A stretch of DNA of 64,000 nucleotides, taken from assembly GCA_938009235.1 (NCBI GenBank), contig CALLIK010000002.1, positions 1 through 64,000 on the forward strand. The letters run 5' to 3'. This document shows, piece by piece, positions 38,577-46,721 of the stretch. Source of the DNA: an uncultured Caulobacterales bacterium (GTDB lineage Bacteria > Pseudomonadota > Alphaproteobacteria > Caulobacterales > Maricaulaceae). Each line of letters begins with the position of its first letter. The first letter of the stretch is position 1. Position numbers and translations under genes: made by a program. The notes under the pieces were generated by a model, which was not told where the DNA came from, made no database searches, and saw nothing but the letters and a program-made list of their open reading frames with translations.

Positions 38577-40607
38577 TCATCGCGCAGGCCCCTTTCTACC
38601 TGTCACGTCCCAACTAATGCCGCCCGCAGAAACCCGCCCCGAAATAGATTGCCCCAACCGCTTTTCCATAACGGGCCGCCAAGGCACGAGCGTAAACTCA
38701 CGGGAACGCTCAATGACTGCAAACTTTCCACTCGGACGATCAATGGACCCTCGGTAGATACCATCGACCTGCCGAGCCGGCCCAATTTCAGAATAGGGCT
38801 TTCCAATGTCCCGTTCCAAACCCTCTGCGGCTGATCGAAGATCCATAGCTTTGAGGCTTTCAATCGTTCGGCTTGGCAGCTTGCCATCACTGCCCGTTTC
38901 AAACCCCATCCCGCGCAAGCGCTCCAACCGCTTTTCAAAGGCGGTTCTAAAATTCGGGGCACACTCGGTCTCGACCCCATCAATCGACAAGGTGGTGTCT
39001 AGCCAGGTCACGCCTTCCGCCCTCTCCATTTGCCGGAGCGTTAATTGGCTATCGCGTTCAAGCCCTGCCGGCATCCGTCGCGTTCGCTCAACTTCATAGT
39101 CCGCTGCTCTCTTCAGATAGTCACTTGGTATCTTCCAAGACCCATCAGCTTGTCTGGCAACTAGGTTCTTTCGCCGTAAGGCTTCAAGTCGTCTCACATG
39201 TGCTTGGGCATATGCTGGTGAGACCCGATCACTTTGGGTGGCATGGCTGACCTCGCTATAAACGCCTTGATGCTTAGCAGCATATTCAACAATTGATTGA
39301 TCAATGGGGCGAGCCCCCCTGGGGTGCGGTTTCAAGGTGATGACTTGCCCGCGTTTCAGACTTTCAAACGTCTCATCTTCTCCCACCTTCGAGAACACGG
39401 GAGATCCCTTCAAATCCTCAATTAACACAAAGCCGCCTGGCCTCGTATCATCAGGCCTTCCGAAGTGCCGGACGATGCCTGTGACCTCGCTTGCGCGAGC
39501 ACTGTTTGGATCAAACATATTTCGCTCAGTAATGAATTCAGGGCGCATAGGCTGACCAATTTCAATACCGTTTTGTTGCATTGTGCGGTGAATGGCCGAA
39601 ACGATCTCTTTTCGTTCACTGATCTGCCGAAGTTTATCGGTAAAATCCGCATCAAGTTTCCAACGTCCAGACCCCAAACGTTCTGCAAGGCCCATGTCGG
39701 ATAATCGTTGCAATCGGCGAACTTCTAGTCGCCTATGCCAGACACGGTCTGCAGGAACAGATCCGCTGGTATCGACAATCCCATCCGTGACTTGTTTTGA
39801 AAGAGAGGCATCAATTGCTGTAAAGCCAGCAGCATCAACCGTCCGCGCTAAGCGTACCCGGCCATCCATCTGAGAGACGGGACCTAATTCAAGTTCGACA
39901 AAGCGCTGGGCTCTTTCGCGTAAAGTTTGCGAGACGTATTTCCGAGGCATCACAAGGTCTTTACCGTCATCCCTGACGCCCCGGATGATAAGATGTGTAT
40001 GAGGTTGGCCGGTATCATAATGGTCCGCTGCCACCCAATCCAGTTTGGTATCCAAGTCGGATTCCATTTGGCCTACAATGTCCTGTGTGAACGCCGTTAG
40101 GTCCTGTAACTGAGCGCCATCTTCCGCAGAGATAATAATTCGAAAACCGTGTCTGTCATCCTGACATCTCGTAGCAAAATCAAGCGAGCGTTCGTTACCT
40201 AATAGGTCTTCATCTAAGCTCTGCTCAGAATTTACATTAGGCCCATAGAGTTGCGCAGGCTCACCTCGCTCATCCGTCCCGTCTCTCTGGATATAGTCTA
40301 CATGCTTCCGAAGAGCGGCTAGACCTCCACCGGATATTTTCTTGATCGAAACTTTTACGATCACGCGTCTCTGAAACGCCATAGGGCGAGCCGCACGGCT
40401 ACCGCTTGAAACTTTAACCCCACGGGAGCCTTGGCGCGTGGAACGTTCTAGGCCGTTCATAAAACTTACGGCACGGCGTGAACCAGAGGCGCTTCGAATA
40501 CGTCCTAGCTGAACCTCAAAATGATCCTCCCCACTTGTTTTCAATGATTTTGACTTTGAACGTCCTTTGTTGCCATTTCGGGGTTTGTGCACAGCTATAA
40601 CCCCCAT
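38577..40607 (-). CDS. Relaxase (VirD2-like, DUF3363)
   Basis: 676 residues from ATG 40607. It would nick the element at oriT and lead the strand into the recipient. The N-terminal domain has the metal-binding motif III, DHYDTGQPHTHLIIRG, plus a probable motif I tyrosine in HVDYIQRDG. The long C-terminal half is the DUF3363 region usual in alphaproteobacterial integrative elements. The frame opens 25 codons further up, but those residues are not family-like. The candidate oriT lies directly upstream. Confidence 0.92.
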   Translation of the reverse strand: MGVIAVHKPRNGNKGRSKSKSLKTSGEDHFEVQLGRIRSASGSRRAVSFMNGLERSTRQGSRGVKVSSGSRAARPMAFQRRVIVKVSIKKISGGGLAALRKHVDYIQRDGTDERGEPAQLYGPNVNSEQSLDEDLLGNERSLDFATRCQDDRHGFRIIISAEDGAQLQDLTAFTQDIVGQMESDLDTKLDWVAADHYDTGQPHTHLIIRGVRDDGKDLVMPRKYVSQTLRERAQRFVELELGPVSQMDGRVRLARTVDAAGFTAIDASLSKQVTDGIVDTSGSVPADRVWHRRLEVRRLQRLSDMGLAERLGSGRWKLDADFTDKLRQISERKEIVSAIHRTMQQNGIEIGQPMRPEFITERNMFDPNSARASEVTGIVRHFGRPDDTRPGGFVLIEDLKGSPVFSKVGEDETFESLKRGQVITLKPHPRGARPIDQSIVEYAAKHQGVYSEVSHATQSDRVSPAYAQAHVRRLEALRRKNLVARQADGSWKIPSDYLKRAADYEVERTRRMPAGLERDSQLTLRQMERAEGVTWLDTTLSIDGVETECAPNFRTAFEKRLERLRGMGFETGSDGKLPSRTIESLKAMDLRSAAEGLERDIGKPYSEIGPARQVDGIYRGSIDRPSGKFAVIERSREFTLVPWRPVMEKRLGQSISGRVSAGGISWDVTGRKGPAR

Positions 40608-40734
40608 GAAACCAGAGAAAAATGAAGGCCCTTGTGCACACTCGCTCGCGTGTTGTGCATACCAAAAACGATGTGCAGACAAGGCGTTAGCCTAGAGGTG
40701 TGCACACCTCGCTTTATCTCGCCCTCCACGCCCT
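40608..40734. other. Candidate origin of transfer (oriT) region
   Basis: The gap between the relaxase start and the traF stop. It holds a perfect 16-base palindrome, GAGGTGTGCACACCTC, at 40695-40710, and two further TTGTGCA motifs at 40632 and 40653. Relaxases usually bind inverted repeats next to their own gene. The nick site itself could not be recognised. Confidence 0.45.
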
Positions 40735-41277
40735 TCACCCGCGCCCAGCCCTTCGCCGCTCTGAACCCCATTGAAACCGCCCTAAATATTGGGCTTGCCC
40801 CAAGACGTTGGAAATAGGGACGGGACCGAAGTAGCGGCTATCAAAAGAGGTCTGCACATCGGTTGAGATCAAGAAGACTTGGCCCTCTTGGATAAGGTAG
40901 CACCCAGTCAAGGAAGGTAACTCACGCCCAAAAGAGTCATGAGACAGAACGACAATCGCGGGCCTATTACGCATCAAAACTTGCCCTGGATGATGACAAA
41001 TTTCATCGCCGGTGACAGCCCAAACGGTCTTAATAATCGGGATATTTGAGGGTAAATAATGCCGTTCAACCGCCAATTTCTGTGCAATATTTGGTGCAAA
41101 AGCCGCGACTAAATCGCCTGCTTCAGGGGTAACTTTGAACTCCAAACGATACCATCCAATAGGAGCACTGGGGCTTGGATTATATATAATTCGCGGTGTG
41201 CTAGGCGACACTGTCTGAAACAATGTCGCCGTGCACAGCGTTACAATCGCAGCAGGCGCTATAAAGCGTATCATCAT
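40735..41277 (-). CDS. traF: TraF-type S26 signal peptidase
   Basis: 180 residues. One N-terminal membrane helix, then the S26 catalytic pair: Ser in NPSPSAPIGWYR and Lys in PIIKTVWAVTGD. TraF of RP4 trims and cyclises the TrbC pilin, which fits the trbC gene here. The ATG at 41277 overlaps the stop of the DUF2840 gene as ATGA. Confidence 0.92.
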   Translation of the reverse strand: MMIRFIAPAAIVTLCTATLFQTVSPSTPRIIYNPSPSAPIGWYRLEFKVTPEAGDLVAAFAPNIAQKLAVERHYLPSNIPIIKTVWAVTGDEICHHPGQVLMRNRPAIVVLSHDSFGRELPSLTGCYLIQEGQVFLISTDVQTSFDSRYFGPVPISNVLGQAQYLGRFQWGSERRRAGRG

Positions 41278-41738
41278 ACCCAACTTGCCAAAAGGTAGGC
41301 AGGATCACCTCCGCCAACGATTAAATTATGAAGCATCCGCCAACGCGTGGCGCTTATATCCTCAACGCTTAAGGCACTGCCTTTCAAAATATCGATGACA
41401 GCAAGTGTCCGCATTGCCTGCGTTTTACCTTGCACATTTAGAAGAATATCGACTCCAGGCGTGACGCCCTTAACAGGGTGCTGCGACGGTATTGATAAAG
41501 CTCGGCCTATAAGAATGGACCAGCTTTGGGTCCCGTATTTATTGCCAGTCCAGCGCTCATAGCCAAATATTTGATCTGGCTCAAAAGCCGCAAACTTGCG
41601 CCTCCAACCGCGCCTCACGGTCTTAACCGGAGACCCAAATAGGATGCGGTCATTCCGTCTATTTTTACGATAAACTTCAGCAACAAGCGTTAGGTTTTTT
41701 GAGGCTAACGACTTCAATGCCCCTTCCTTATTGGTCAT
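41274..41738 (-). CDS. DUF2840 protein
   Basis: 154 residues, soluble and basic. GWRRKFAAFEPDQIFGYERW and QTLRTLAVID-like segments match DUF2840, a family nearly always found between the regulator gene and traF in such elements. The function is unknown. ATG 41738 was preferred; the frame opens five codons earlier. It overlaps the regulator gene by 11 bases. Confidence 0.85.
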   Translation of the reverse strand: MTNKEGALKSLASKNLTLVAEVYRKNRRNDRILFGSPVKTVRRGWRRKFAAFEPDQIFGYERWTGNKYGTQSWSILIGRALSIPSQHPVKGVTPGVDILLNVQGKTQAMRTLAVIDILKGSALSVEDISATRWRMLHNLIVGGGDPAYLLASWV

Positions 41739-41958
41739 TATCAGACCGATCATTCGCTGGCGCTGGGTAGCTTCCGATGTTCCGGCTCCGGGACCAATGA
41801 TCTAAATCCGCACGATGGTAGAGGACTTTCGCGCCATGCTTCCTGTAATTTGGTCCTTCATTTCGCCACCGCATGGCATCCAAAGTTGTGACCTTCATCC
41901 GCAAAAATACTGCCGCTTCGTCAACAGTATAGAACGGGCTTTCAATTGGGTTTTCCAT
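41728..41958 (-). CDS. AlpA/MerR-like helix-turn-helix regulator
   Basis: 76 residues. FYTVDEAAVFLRMKVTTLDA is a winged helix-turn-helix of the excisionase/AlpA type, followed by YRKHGAKVLYHRADLDHW. Such proteins act as excision directionality factors or as regulators of the transfer genes. AAAGGAAAA precedes the ATG. An imperfect palindrome, shared with the promoter of the DUF2285 gene, lies 50 bases upstream. Confidence 0.88.
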   Translation of the reverse strand: MENPIESPFYTVDEAAVFLRMKVTTLDAMRWRNEGPNYRKHGAKVLYHRADLDHWSRSRNIGSYPAPANDRSDNDQ

Positions 41959-42007
41959 AATTTTCCTTTCACCTAGTGCCAATCACTTGAGGTCGGATTG
42001 ACTTATA

Positions 42008-42027
42008 AGAGGACTATATTCCTATTT
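42008..42027. promoter_or_regulatory. Candidate operator 1 (shared 20-base element)
   Basis: AGAGGACTATATTCCTATTT, with near-palindromic core AGGAC-TATA-TTCCT. An 18 of 20 match occurs in inverted orientation upstream of the DUF2285 gene. It overlaps a TATAGT sequence that could be the -10 box of the regulator gene. Confidence 0.5.
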
Positions 42028-42087
42028 ATGAAGGTTGTGGGAGTGCCGAAATTAAGACTCTTGATTTCGATACCCTCTACAAAGGCG

Positions 42088-42894
42088 CTAGAAGGAAGCG
42101 CGTTGCAATAGGTCCCGATAGCCGCAGGTAACGAATGCTCTTCCACGGTCCCGCGCACGCACGGCGTGGTTTTTCAAGGAGCGGTTTGACGCCCATTCCT
42201 GAGCAATGCGGCGCTCTCCAAATATCGCAATTGCGATGTCTCGAAGGCTACCTAAGTACTCATTTTCCCGACCCGATTGGATGTGTTGAACATCCCAAGC
42301 CAAGAGGCCTTCCAGTAATTTATCGCGGCTCGGAACACGCTTGATATCAAACGTTTCTCCGTCGCCTGAGTGATGGAGCGAGAGAAGATGTTCAATCGTT
42401 TTTAATCGTCTCTCAGCCCCAGACGTTCCGCTCAAAGTGATGACAACACGGGTGTCATCCCGCATCTCAATGAGGTCAGTCGTAATCAATTGGATCCAAA
42501 ATCTATGACCGCCCAAACGAATATGGCGCACGCCATCAGCCGTATCCAATACAGTTGGACAACATTTCAAAGACGCTAAGGAAAAACCGTCAACACTCCC
42601 ATTTTTAGCCGTGTCTAAGTGAACCTTGACCGTCCCAATCAAAAGGTTCGGTCTCCAAAAAACGGGTGCTTCGCTCGCAGGAAGTTCGGGATCAGCGAAG
42701 GCAATAAGGCCATAGGTCTCTGCCTCGAGGTAAGGTTTATTCAAACGAATGTGCCGCAGGCCTAAGTTTGTGTCGGCCACCTCCATCGGTTCAAACCGAT
42801 GACGGTTCCACGCTATGTTATATTCTGGGTTACGGCGCAGGCCTTCCCAGGCCCAGGCCGCATCCGACATTATGATCTTAGCTTGTTCGCCCAC
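42088..42894 (-). CDS. DUF2285 / DUF6499 protein
   Basis: 268 residues. The N-terminal WAWEGLRRNPEYNIAWNRH is the DUF6499 (transcriptional-regulator-like) start; the C-terminal part, with SLRDIAIAIFGERRIAQEW and a helix-turn-helix-like end, is DUF2285. Such proteins are standard next to the AlpA-like regulator and DUF736 in these elements and are presumed DNA-binding. The frame opens with GTG; Met9 is an alternative. Confidence 0.85.
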   Translation of the reverse strand: MGEQAKIIMSDAAWAWEGLRRNPEYNIAWNRHRFEPMEVADTNLGLRHIRLNKPYLEAETYGLIAFADPELPASEAPVFWRPNLLIGTVKVHLDTAKNGSVDGFSLASLKCCPTVLDTADGVRHIRLGGHRFWIQLITTDLIEMRDDTRVVITLSGTSGAERRLKTIEHLLSLHHSGDGETFDIKRVPSRDKLLEGLLAWDVQHIQSGRENEYLGSLRDIAIAIFGERRIAQEWASNRSLKNHAVRARDRGRAFVTCGYRDLLQRASF

Positions 42895-42927
42895 GGCCTT
42901 TTTCTCTTCTCATTCTTAAGTAGAACA

Positions 42928-42947
42928 AAATAGGAACATATTCCTCT
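42928..42947. promoter_or_regulatory. Candidate operator 2 (shared 20-base element)
   Basis: On the minus strand AGAGGAATATGTTCCTATTT, with perfect arms AGGAA and TTCCT around TATG. It lies 34 bases before the DUF2285 start and matches the element at 42008-42027 in 18 of 20 positions. Confidence 0.5.
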
Positions 42948-43013
42948 AAAAGTAAACAGCTGAATCCAAAAATGAGTCAGTTCCGTTATTATTTCGCGCT
43001 TCAAGGGAGCGTG

Positions 43014-43040
43014 AAAAACCGCCCGTCAGGTGACGAGCGG
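43014..43040 (-). terminator. Rho-independent terminator of the DUF736 gene
   Basis: Read on the minus strand: CCGCTCGTC, loop ACCT, GACGGGCGG, then five T. The nine-base stem has one G-U pair. It sits 27 bases after the DUF736 stop. Confidence 0.85.
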
Positions 43041-43066
43041 CCTTAGATGTTGAGTGTGGTTTGCGC

Positions 43067-43387
43067 TTACTTTGGGTTCCAAAGCAGGACGAAGCGGTCG
43101 TCTTGGTCTTTGACTTTCGCCAAATTGGCGTAGACTTTGTTCGGCCCGATAGCTGGGTCAGCGAGTGTTAGGGACATATAGTCTTTGCCGGACCCTTGCG
43201 CGGTTACCATCCAACCTGCACCGATCTCGGCATTCTTACCTCCAGCCAAAACTCGAAAATCAGGCTGGCTATCATTTGTCTTCCTGCCATTTGCGACGAT
43301 GCGGATGGGGGTGGATAAAGATAGCATTGCCAGTGTGCCTTCAAATCCAGTTTCAGTTGTCGTGACGTAGCCAAGTGCGTTTGCCAT
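43067..43387 (-). CDS. DUF736 protein
   Basis: 106 residues. LGYVTTTETGFEGTLAMLSL at the start and YMSLTLADPAIGPNKVYANL near the end are the DUF736 signature. The family is small, soluble and nearly confined to conjugative elements and plasmids; the function is unknown. GGAGA precedes the ATG. A decayed copy of the same gene lies inverted at 43692-44041. Confidence 0.92.
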   Translation of the reverse strand: MANALGYVTTTETGFEGTLAMLSLSTPIRIVANGRKTNDSQPDFRVLAGGKNAEIGAGWMVTAQGSGKDYMSLTLADPAIGPNKVYANLAKVKDQDDRFVLLWNPK

Positions 43388-43531
43388 GGTTCATATCTCC
43401 ATATGTTAGTGTCTCGAGGACCCGATGCCCTGTTGACACCGACCGGCAGAGCGGCGCGGCTGGCCCAGACACCCGCAGCGTCGCCAACGGCGTAAGCGTA
43501 AGGGGCGAAACGATAGTGGAGCACCGCTGGA

Positions 43532-43592
43532 AAGGACTGATTTGTTTTCGCGAGGAATGCGGCCCACGGGGCCGCAGGGGAAATCAGTCCTT
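43532..43592. repeat. Strong hairpin at the centre of the DUF736 inverted repeat
   Basis: AAGGACTGATTT (43532-43543) pairs perfectly with AAATCAGTCCTT (43581-43592), and inside it GCGGCCC (43559-43565) pairs with GGGCCGC (43569-43575). It sits in the 304-base gap between the two divergent DUF736 copies. The rest of the gap holds partly matching promoter flanks in inverted order. No gene is seen. Confidence 0.75.
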
Positions 43593-43691
43593 GGAGGCGG
43601 TTGGCCGGGCTAGACGTGGCGCTCAGGTCAGGATGTCAACAGGATATCGGGGCCTTACTTTAAGACGCGCAGACATGTGGAGGTATGAACC

Positions 43692-44041
43692 ATGGCAAGG
43701 GTATTTGGCGGCCCAATAGTATGATCAACAGGAACTGGGTTTGAAGGCGGACTTGCGATGCGAAAGTTGCAGCTTTTTCCACCCTTATCCGTCTTCGCCT
43801 ACGAAGGGTTTGAAGACATATGATAGCCTGTCCGTTCTTATTTTCTAAATTTTGGATAGGGGTATGATTGATCTTCCGAGAGTGGCGCAGGTTGGATGGA
43901 GGCCGCGCAAGCCTTTCTGGTGAAGATAAAATGCCCCTGACACTCACTGACCCGTCTATCGGGCCGAGCAAAGTTTGCATCAATTCTGGTAAAGGCAGAT
44001 ATCAAGTCGATCCTGAAACCCTGATTTGGAACTTTGAGTAG
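43692..44041 (+). pseudogene. Decayed, inverted copy of DUF736
   Basis: The leader and ATG (GAACCATGGCAA) match the intact gene, as does the stretch after GAACTGGGTTTGAAGGC. The C-terminal frame reads LTLTDPSIGPSKVCINSGKG and ends WNFE, against LTLADPAIGPNKVYANLAKV and WNPK in the intact copy. The frame is broken early (TGA at codon 11) and several indels follow. Its terminator is also kept, so the entire unit was duplicated and inverted. Confidence 0.8.
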
Positions 44042-44067
44042 GCGTTAGCCTTATCCCGCATTTAAGG

Positions 44068-44094
44068 CCGTTCGTCACCTGACGGGTGGTTTTT
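44068..44094 (+). terminator. Rho-independent terminator of the DUF736 pseudogene
   Basis: CCGTTCGTC, loop ACCT, GACGGGTGG, then five T. Same design and loop as the terminator of the intact copy, with extra G-U pairs. Confidence 0.8.
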
Positions 44095-44158
44095 ACGGCG
44101 ACCGCCCTTATCTACCAGTCAGATTAAGCTAAACAGAAACGCGGTTCTGAGATCAGGT

Positions 44159-45931
44159 CTAACCAAATAAGAAGGCTGTAATACCGGTGGCTGCAGCAGC
44201 ACTAGATGCTGCGCGCAACGTGCTTTTTCCTGCATTGGATAGATCCGACTTACCTCTTAATACGTTTATCGCCTCAAACCCAGCCGCCGCTAAACCTGTA
44301 TATTGGGCAGATTCAAGAACCCTGTCTCCAAATGTATTGTCCGATACATTGACAAAAACCACCTCAACATTCTCGGTTAGCTCTGCGTTTGAAAATTCAC
44401 TGGTTTCAACCCCATCCATCTTCGACGCGACTTCATCGGTCGCTTTAAGCTCGATATCTTTATAGCGCTGCTGATGTTCTCGCACATAACTTTCACTATT
44501 GGTCGCTTTGAGTTGATACTCTGAAAGTACCTCGTCGGTCTGTGAAGATTTAATCATGACATCGGATCCTTGATGCGAGGTAGCCTCATGGAGTTTTGCA
44601 TAGGTGTCTTGATTATTAGCATTATAGGTCTCAACCCACATCAGTTCATGGTAAATTCCTTTCACATTATTGGCCACGCCTTGAAGTTGCTCGGGCGTCT
44701 TTGAGTCCAAGTAATCTGATAACTCAATCTCGCTTGCATCATGCAAGTCATTGTTTGAGCGCCGAAGCGCCTCCAGGACAAGCTCTTGCTCTAAAGACCC
44801 ATCTATAGCTGTCCGGGTAAGAAGCGCGTAAAAAACACCCCCAATTGTACCGGTCGCACTAAAGGGCGCTTTTGAGGCGTATGATTTATACGCCTTCAAT
44901 ACGGCAGGCTCAAAATCTTTGAGAATATGCCTACGATATATAACCGCATTTTTAGTATCGAGTCGTCCGCACACACGCTCAGTATTTTCCTTCAAGTAGC
45001 TATGCAGTTTCTCTAACGCGGCGCGGAACTGCAGTGCCTCGTGAGCCGATAGCTCTAATGGATCATCATTCAGTCTTTCTTGGATAGCTGCCGCCAAGAC
45101 GCCACATGTTTCGACAATTTGTTTATCTTCTTTAGGAAGCGTATCAAAATCACGTGGGTTTGATGATATGATTTTATATGTCACAACTCCAACAACTGCG
45201 CCAAATCCAGCAAGGACTAATGCGCCTGTTGCCATGCCTCCGCCCAGACCAAGAGCCGCAAGTGTAGCGCTATTTGCTGCAGCGCCTGACAATGTTGAGA
45301 TCGCCGTTCCTGTTCCTGCCGTACCGAAGGTACTGACCAGACTAAAAAGCGTTACCGTGCCAGTAACCCCAGCGACCTTGGCGGTCACAAGTTTCCCAAA
45401 TGACCCCATCCAACCTTCTGCATCCTTCCGACTAATTTGTAAGATACATGCTGTTATCGCTGTCAGCTGTTTATTGGTATTTGTAAGGAGTTCCCGAGCA
45501 TCTTCTGGATCGAAGTAGGGTTTGATAATCGTTCTAACGTCGCCATAGATATTTCCAGTAACGCCTGCCGCCGTGGCTAACGACCCTGTGACCCCTTTAT
45601 CATCCAGATAGCTTTTGGCCGGCGCGTAGACGTGAGTTTTCACCTTCTCTTTTGTCGTTTTAGCGCCTTCAGAAATACCCGCTTTTTCATCTATCGCTTT
45701 TGCAGTGTTCTTCACCGCGTCAAATGATGATTTTGCTTTGTCAGAACCTTGTTGAACAAATTTATCTACACCTGTCTCAGTGTATTTACGGCGGCCTGCA
45801 GTCGCTATTTCATCGGCTTTTGATTTCGTTACTTTCTTAATTTCACTGTTTTCAAAATCTTGACTTAACTGGCGGGCTGTATCTCTGGCTTTGCGCTGTA
45901 GCCTTCGCCCGAAATTTTCATTCTCAGTCAT
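44159..45931 (-). CDS. Large glycine-rich protein with a nuclease-like motif
   Basis: 590 residues; I do not recognise the family. In order: a charged helical N-terminus (about 1-140) with many Lys, Glu and Ala; a Gly/Ala-rich hydrophobic stretch (about 185-260) that could insert in a membrane; a helical middle; then a PD-(D/E)xK-like segment with D457 in GSDVMIK and Q473-x-K475 in EYQLKAT, the QxK variant; and a second Gly/Ala-rich hydrophobic tail. A toxin, a colicin-like effector or an abortive-infection protein are possible. It lies between the transfer genes and ardA. Confidence 0.6.
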   Translation of the reverse strand: MTENENFGRRLQRKARDTARQLSQDFENSEIKKVTKSKADEIATAGRRKYTETGVDKFVQQGSDKAKSSFDAVKNTAKAIDEKAGISEGAKTTKEKVKTHVYAPAKSYLDDKGVTGSLATAAGVTGNIYGDVRTIIKPYFDPEDARELLTNTNKQLTAITACILQISRKDAEGWMGSFGKLVTAKVAGVTGTVTLFSLVSTFGTAGTGTAISTLSGAAANSATLAALGLGGGMATGALVLAGFGAVVGVVTYKIISSNPRDFDTLPKEDKQIVETCGVLAAAIQERLNDDPLELSAHEALQFRAALEKLHSYLKENTERVCGRLDTKNAVIYRRHILKDFEPAVLKAYKSYASKAPFSATGTIGGVFYALLTRTAIDGSLEQELVLEALRRSNNDLHDASEIELSDYLDSKTPEQLQGVANNVKGIYHELMWVETYNANNQDTYAKLHEATSHQGSDVMIKSSQTDEVLSEYQLKATNSESYVREHQQRYKDIELKATDEVASKMDGVETSEFSNAELTENVEVVFVNVSDNTFGDRVLESAQYTGLAAAGFEAINVLRGKSDLSNAGKSTLRAASSAAAATGITAFLFG

Positions 45932-46058
45932 TCACAAGGCCCATAAATTCAGATTATTCGCATCCAAACGCGTGCGCCTCGTATATTTGAAAGTAAAGAG
46001 CCGAACAGTTTGATAAAGACATTTAAGCCCGCAATTTGGAGAAAGCTTACACCCTGTT

Positions 46059-46129
46059 GCTAGGAGAACAAATTTCTCGACCATCGGCAGAGCTATCAAC
46101 TTACAAAATCCTGAGCGGGTTCTCCTAGC
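46059..46129. repeat. Inverted repeat between ardA and the nuclease-like gene
   Basis: GCTAGGAGAAC (46059-46069) and GTTCTCCTAGC (46119-46129) are perfect 11-base arms separated by 49 bases. It is just past the ardA stop and about 130 bases before the next start, so it could be an operator or part of a terminator. Confidence 0.55.
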
Positions 46130-46133
46130 CCTC

Positions 46134-46721
46134 TCACCGCGACCAAAATATATGAACGGAATTATGGCCCATTTCGATTATAAAGACATCGCCATTTAAC
46201 TCCATATCCTGACCCATTGAAGCCCAATCAATATAGTTCCGTAGGTTTTCTGGGATCTCCGTACCGGTCTCAGTTGTCAGCTGCTCGGCATAGTCTGCGA
46301 GACTCTCATGCTCTCCTGCATAGTCTTCAAAAGCGCGGCGCGCATCGTCAAGGTTGCCACCAAAATGCTCCGTAAGTTTCGCGCCCAGCTCCCCACGTTC
46401 AGCGATGAACGACGCTTTCGCAGCAACAGTTTCAAAGCTTTCATATTCTGCAATCCGCAGGCCTTCAAATCCAGCATAATCATGAATAGCCCACTCCTCC
46501 GCATCTGGCTCACGGCTAGCTGCCAACATGATGCGCACCGCTGCGCTTATCTCATCAGCATCATCCGCCCAAACCCAGCGACCGTGTAAGGTCCCTGCAT
46601 TGTAACTCGCAAGGCAAGCCACATAGATAGCCGGACGATCCCCGCTAGGGTGCGCCACCTCTTGCTGCAAGAACGCTTCTCCCTCGGCGGTTCGGCTGGA
46701 TTCTGAATTCAAAACTGTCAT
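46134..46721 (-). CDS. ardA: Antirestriction protein ArdA
   Basis: 195 residues from the ATG at 46721, preceded by GGAGA; the frame opens 34 codons earlier but those are not family-like. ArdA mimics the bend and charge of B-form DNA and blocks type I restriction enzymes. IYVACLASYNAGTLHGRWV, the acidic content, and AIHDYAGFEGLRIAEYESFE are diagnostic. It protects the incoming element in a new host, so it is expected early in transfer. Confidence 0.95.
   Translation of the reverse strand: MTVLNSESSRTAEGEAFLQQEVAHPSGDRPAIYVACLASYNAGTLHGRWVWADDADEISAAVRIMLAASREPDAEEWAIHDYAGFEGLRIAEYESFETVAAKASFIAERGELGAKLTEHFGGNLDDARRAFEDYAGEHESLADYAEQLTTETGTEIPENLRNYIDWASMGQDMELNGDVFIIEMGHNSVHIFWSR

Noticed and set aside
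43660-43983. 107-codon minus-strand frame
   Set aside because: Antisense of the decayed DUF736 copy; the plus strand explains the similarity.
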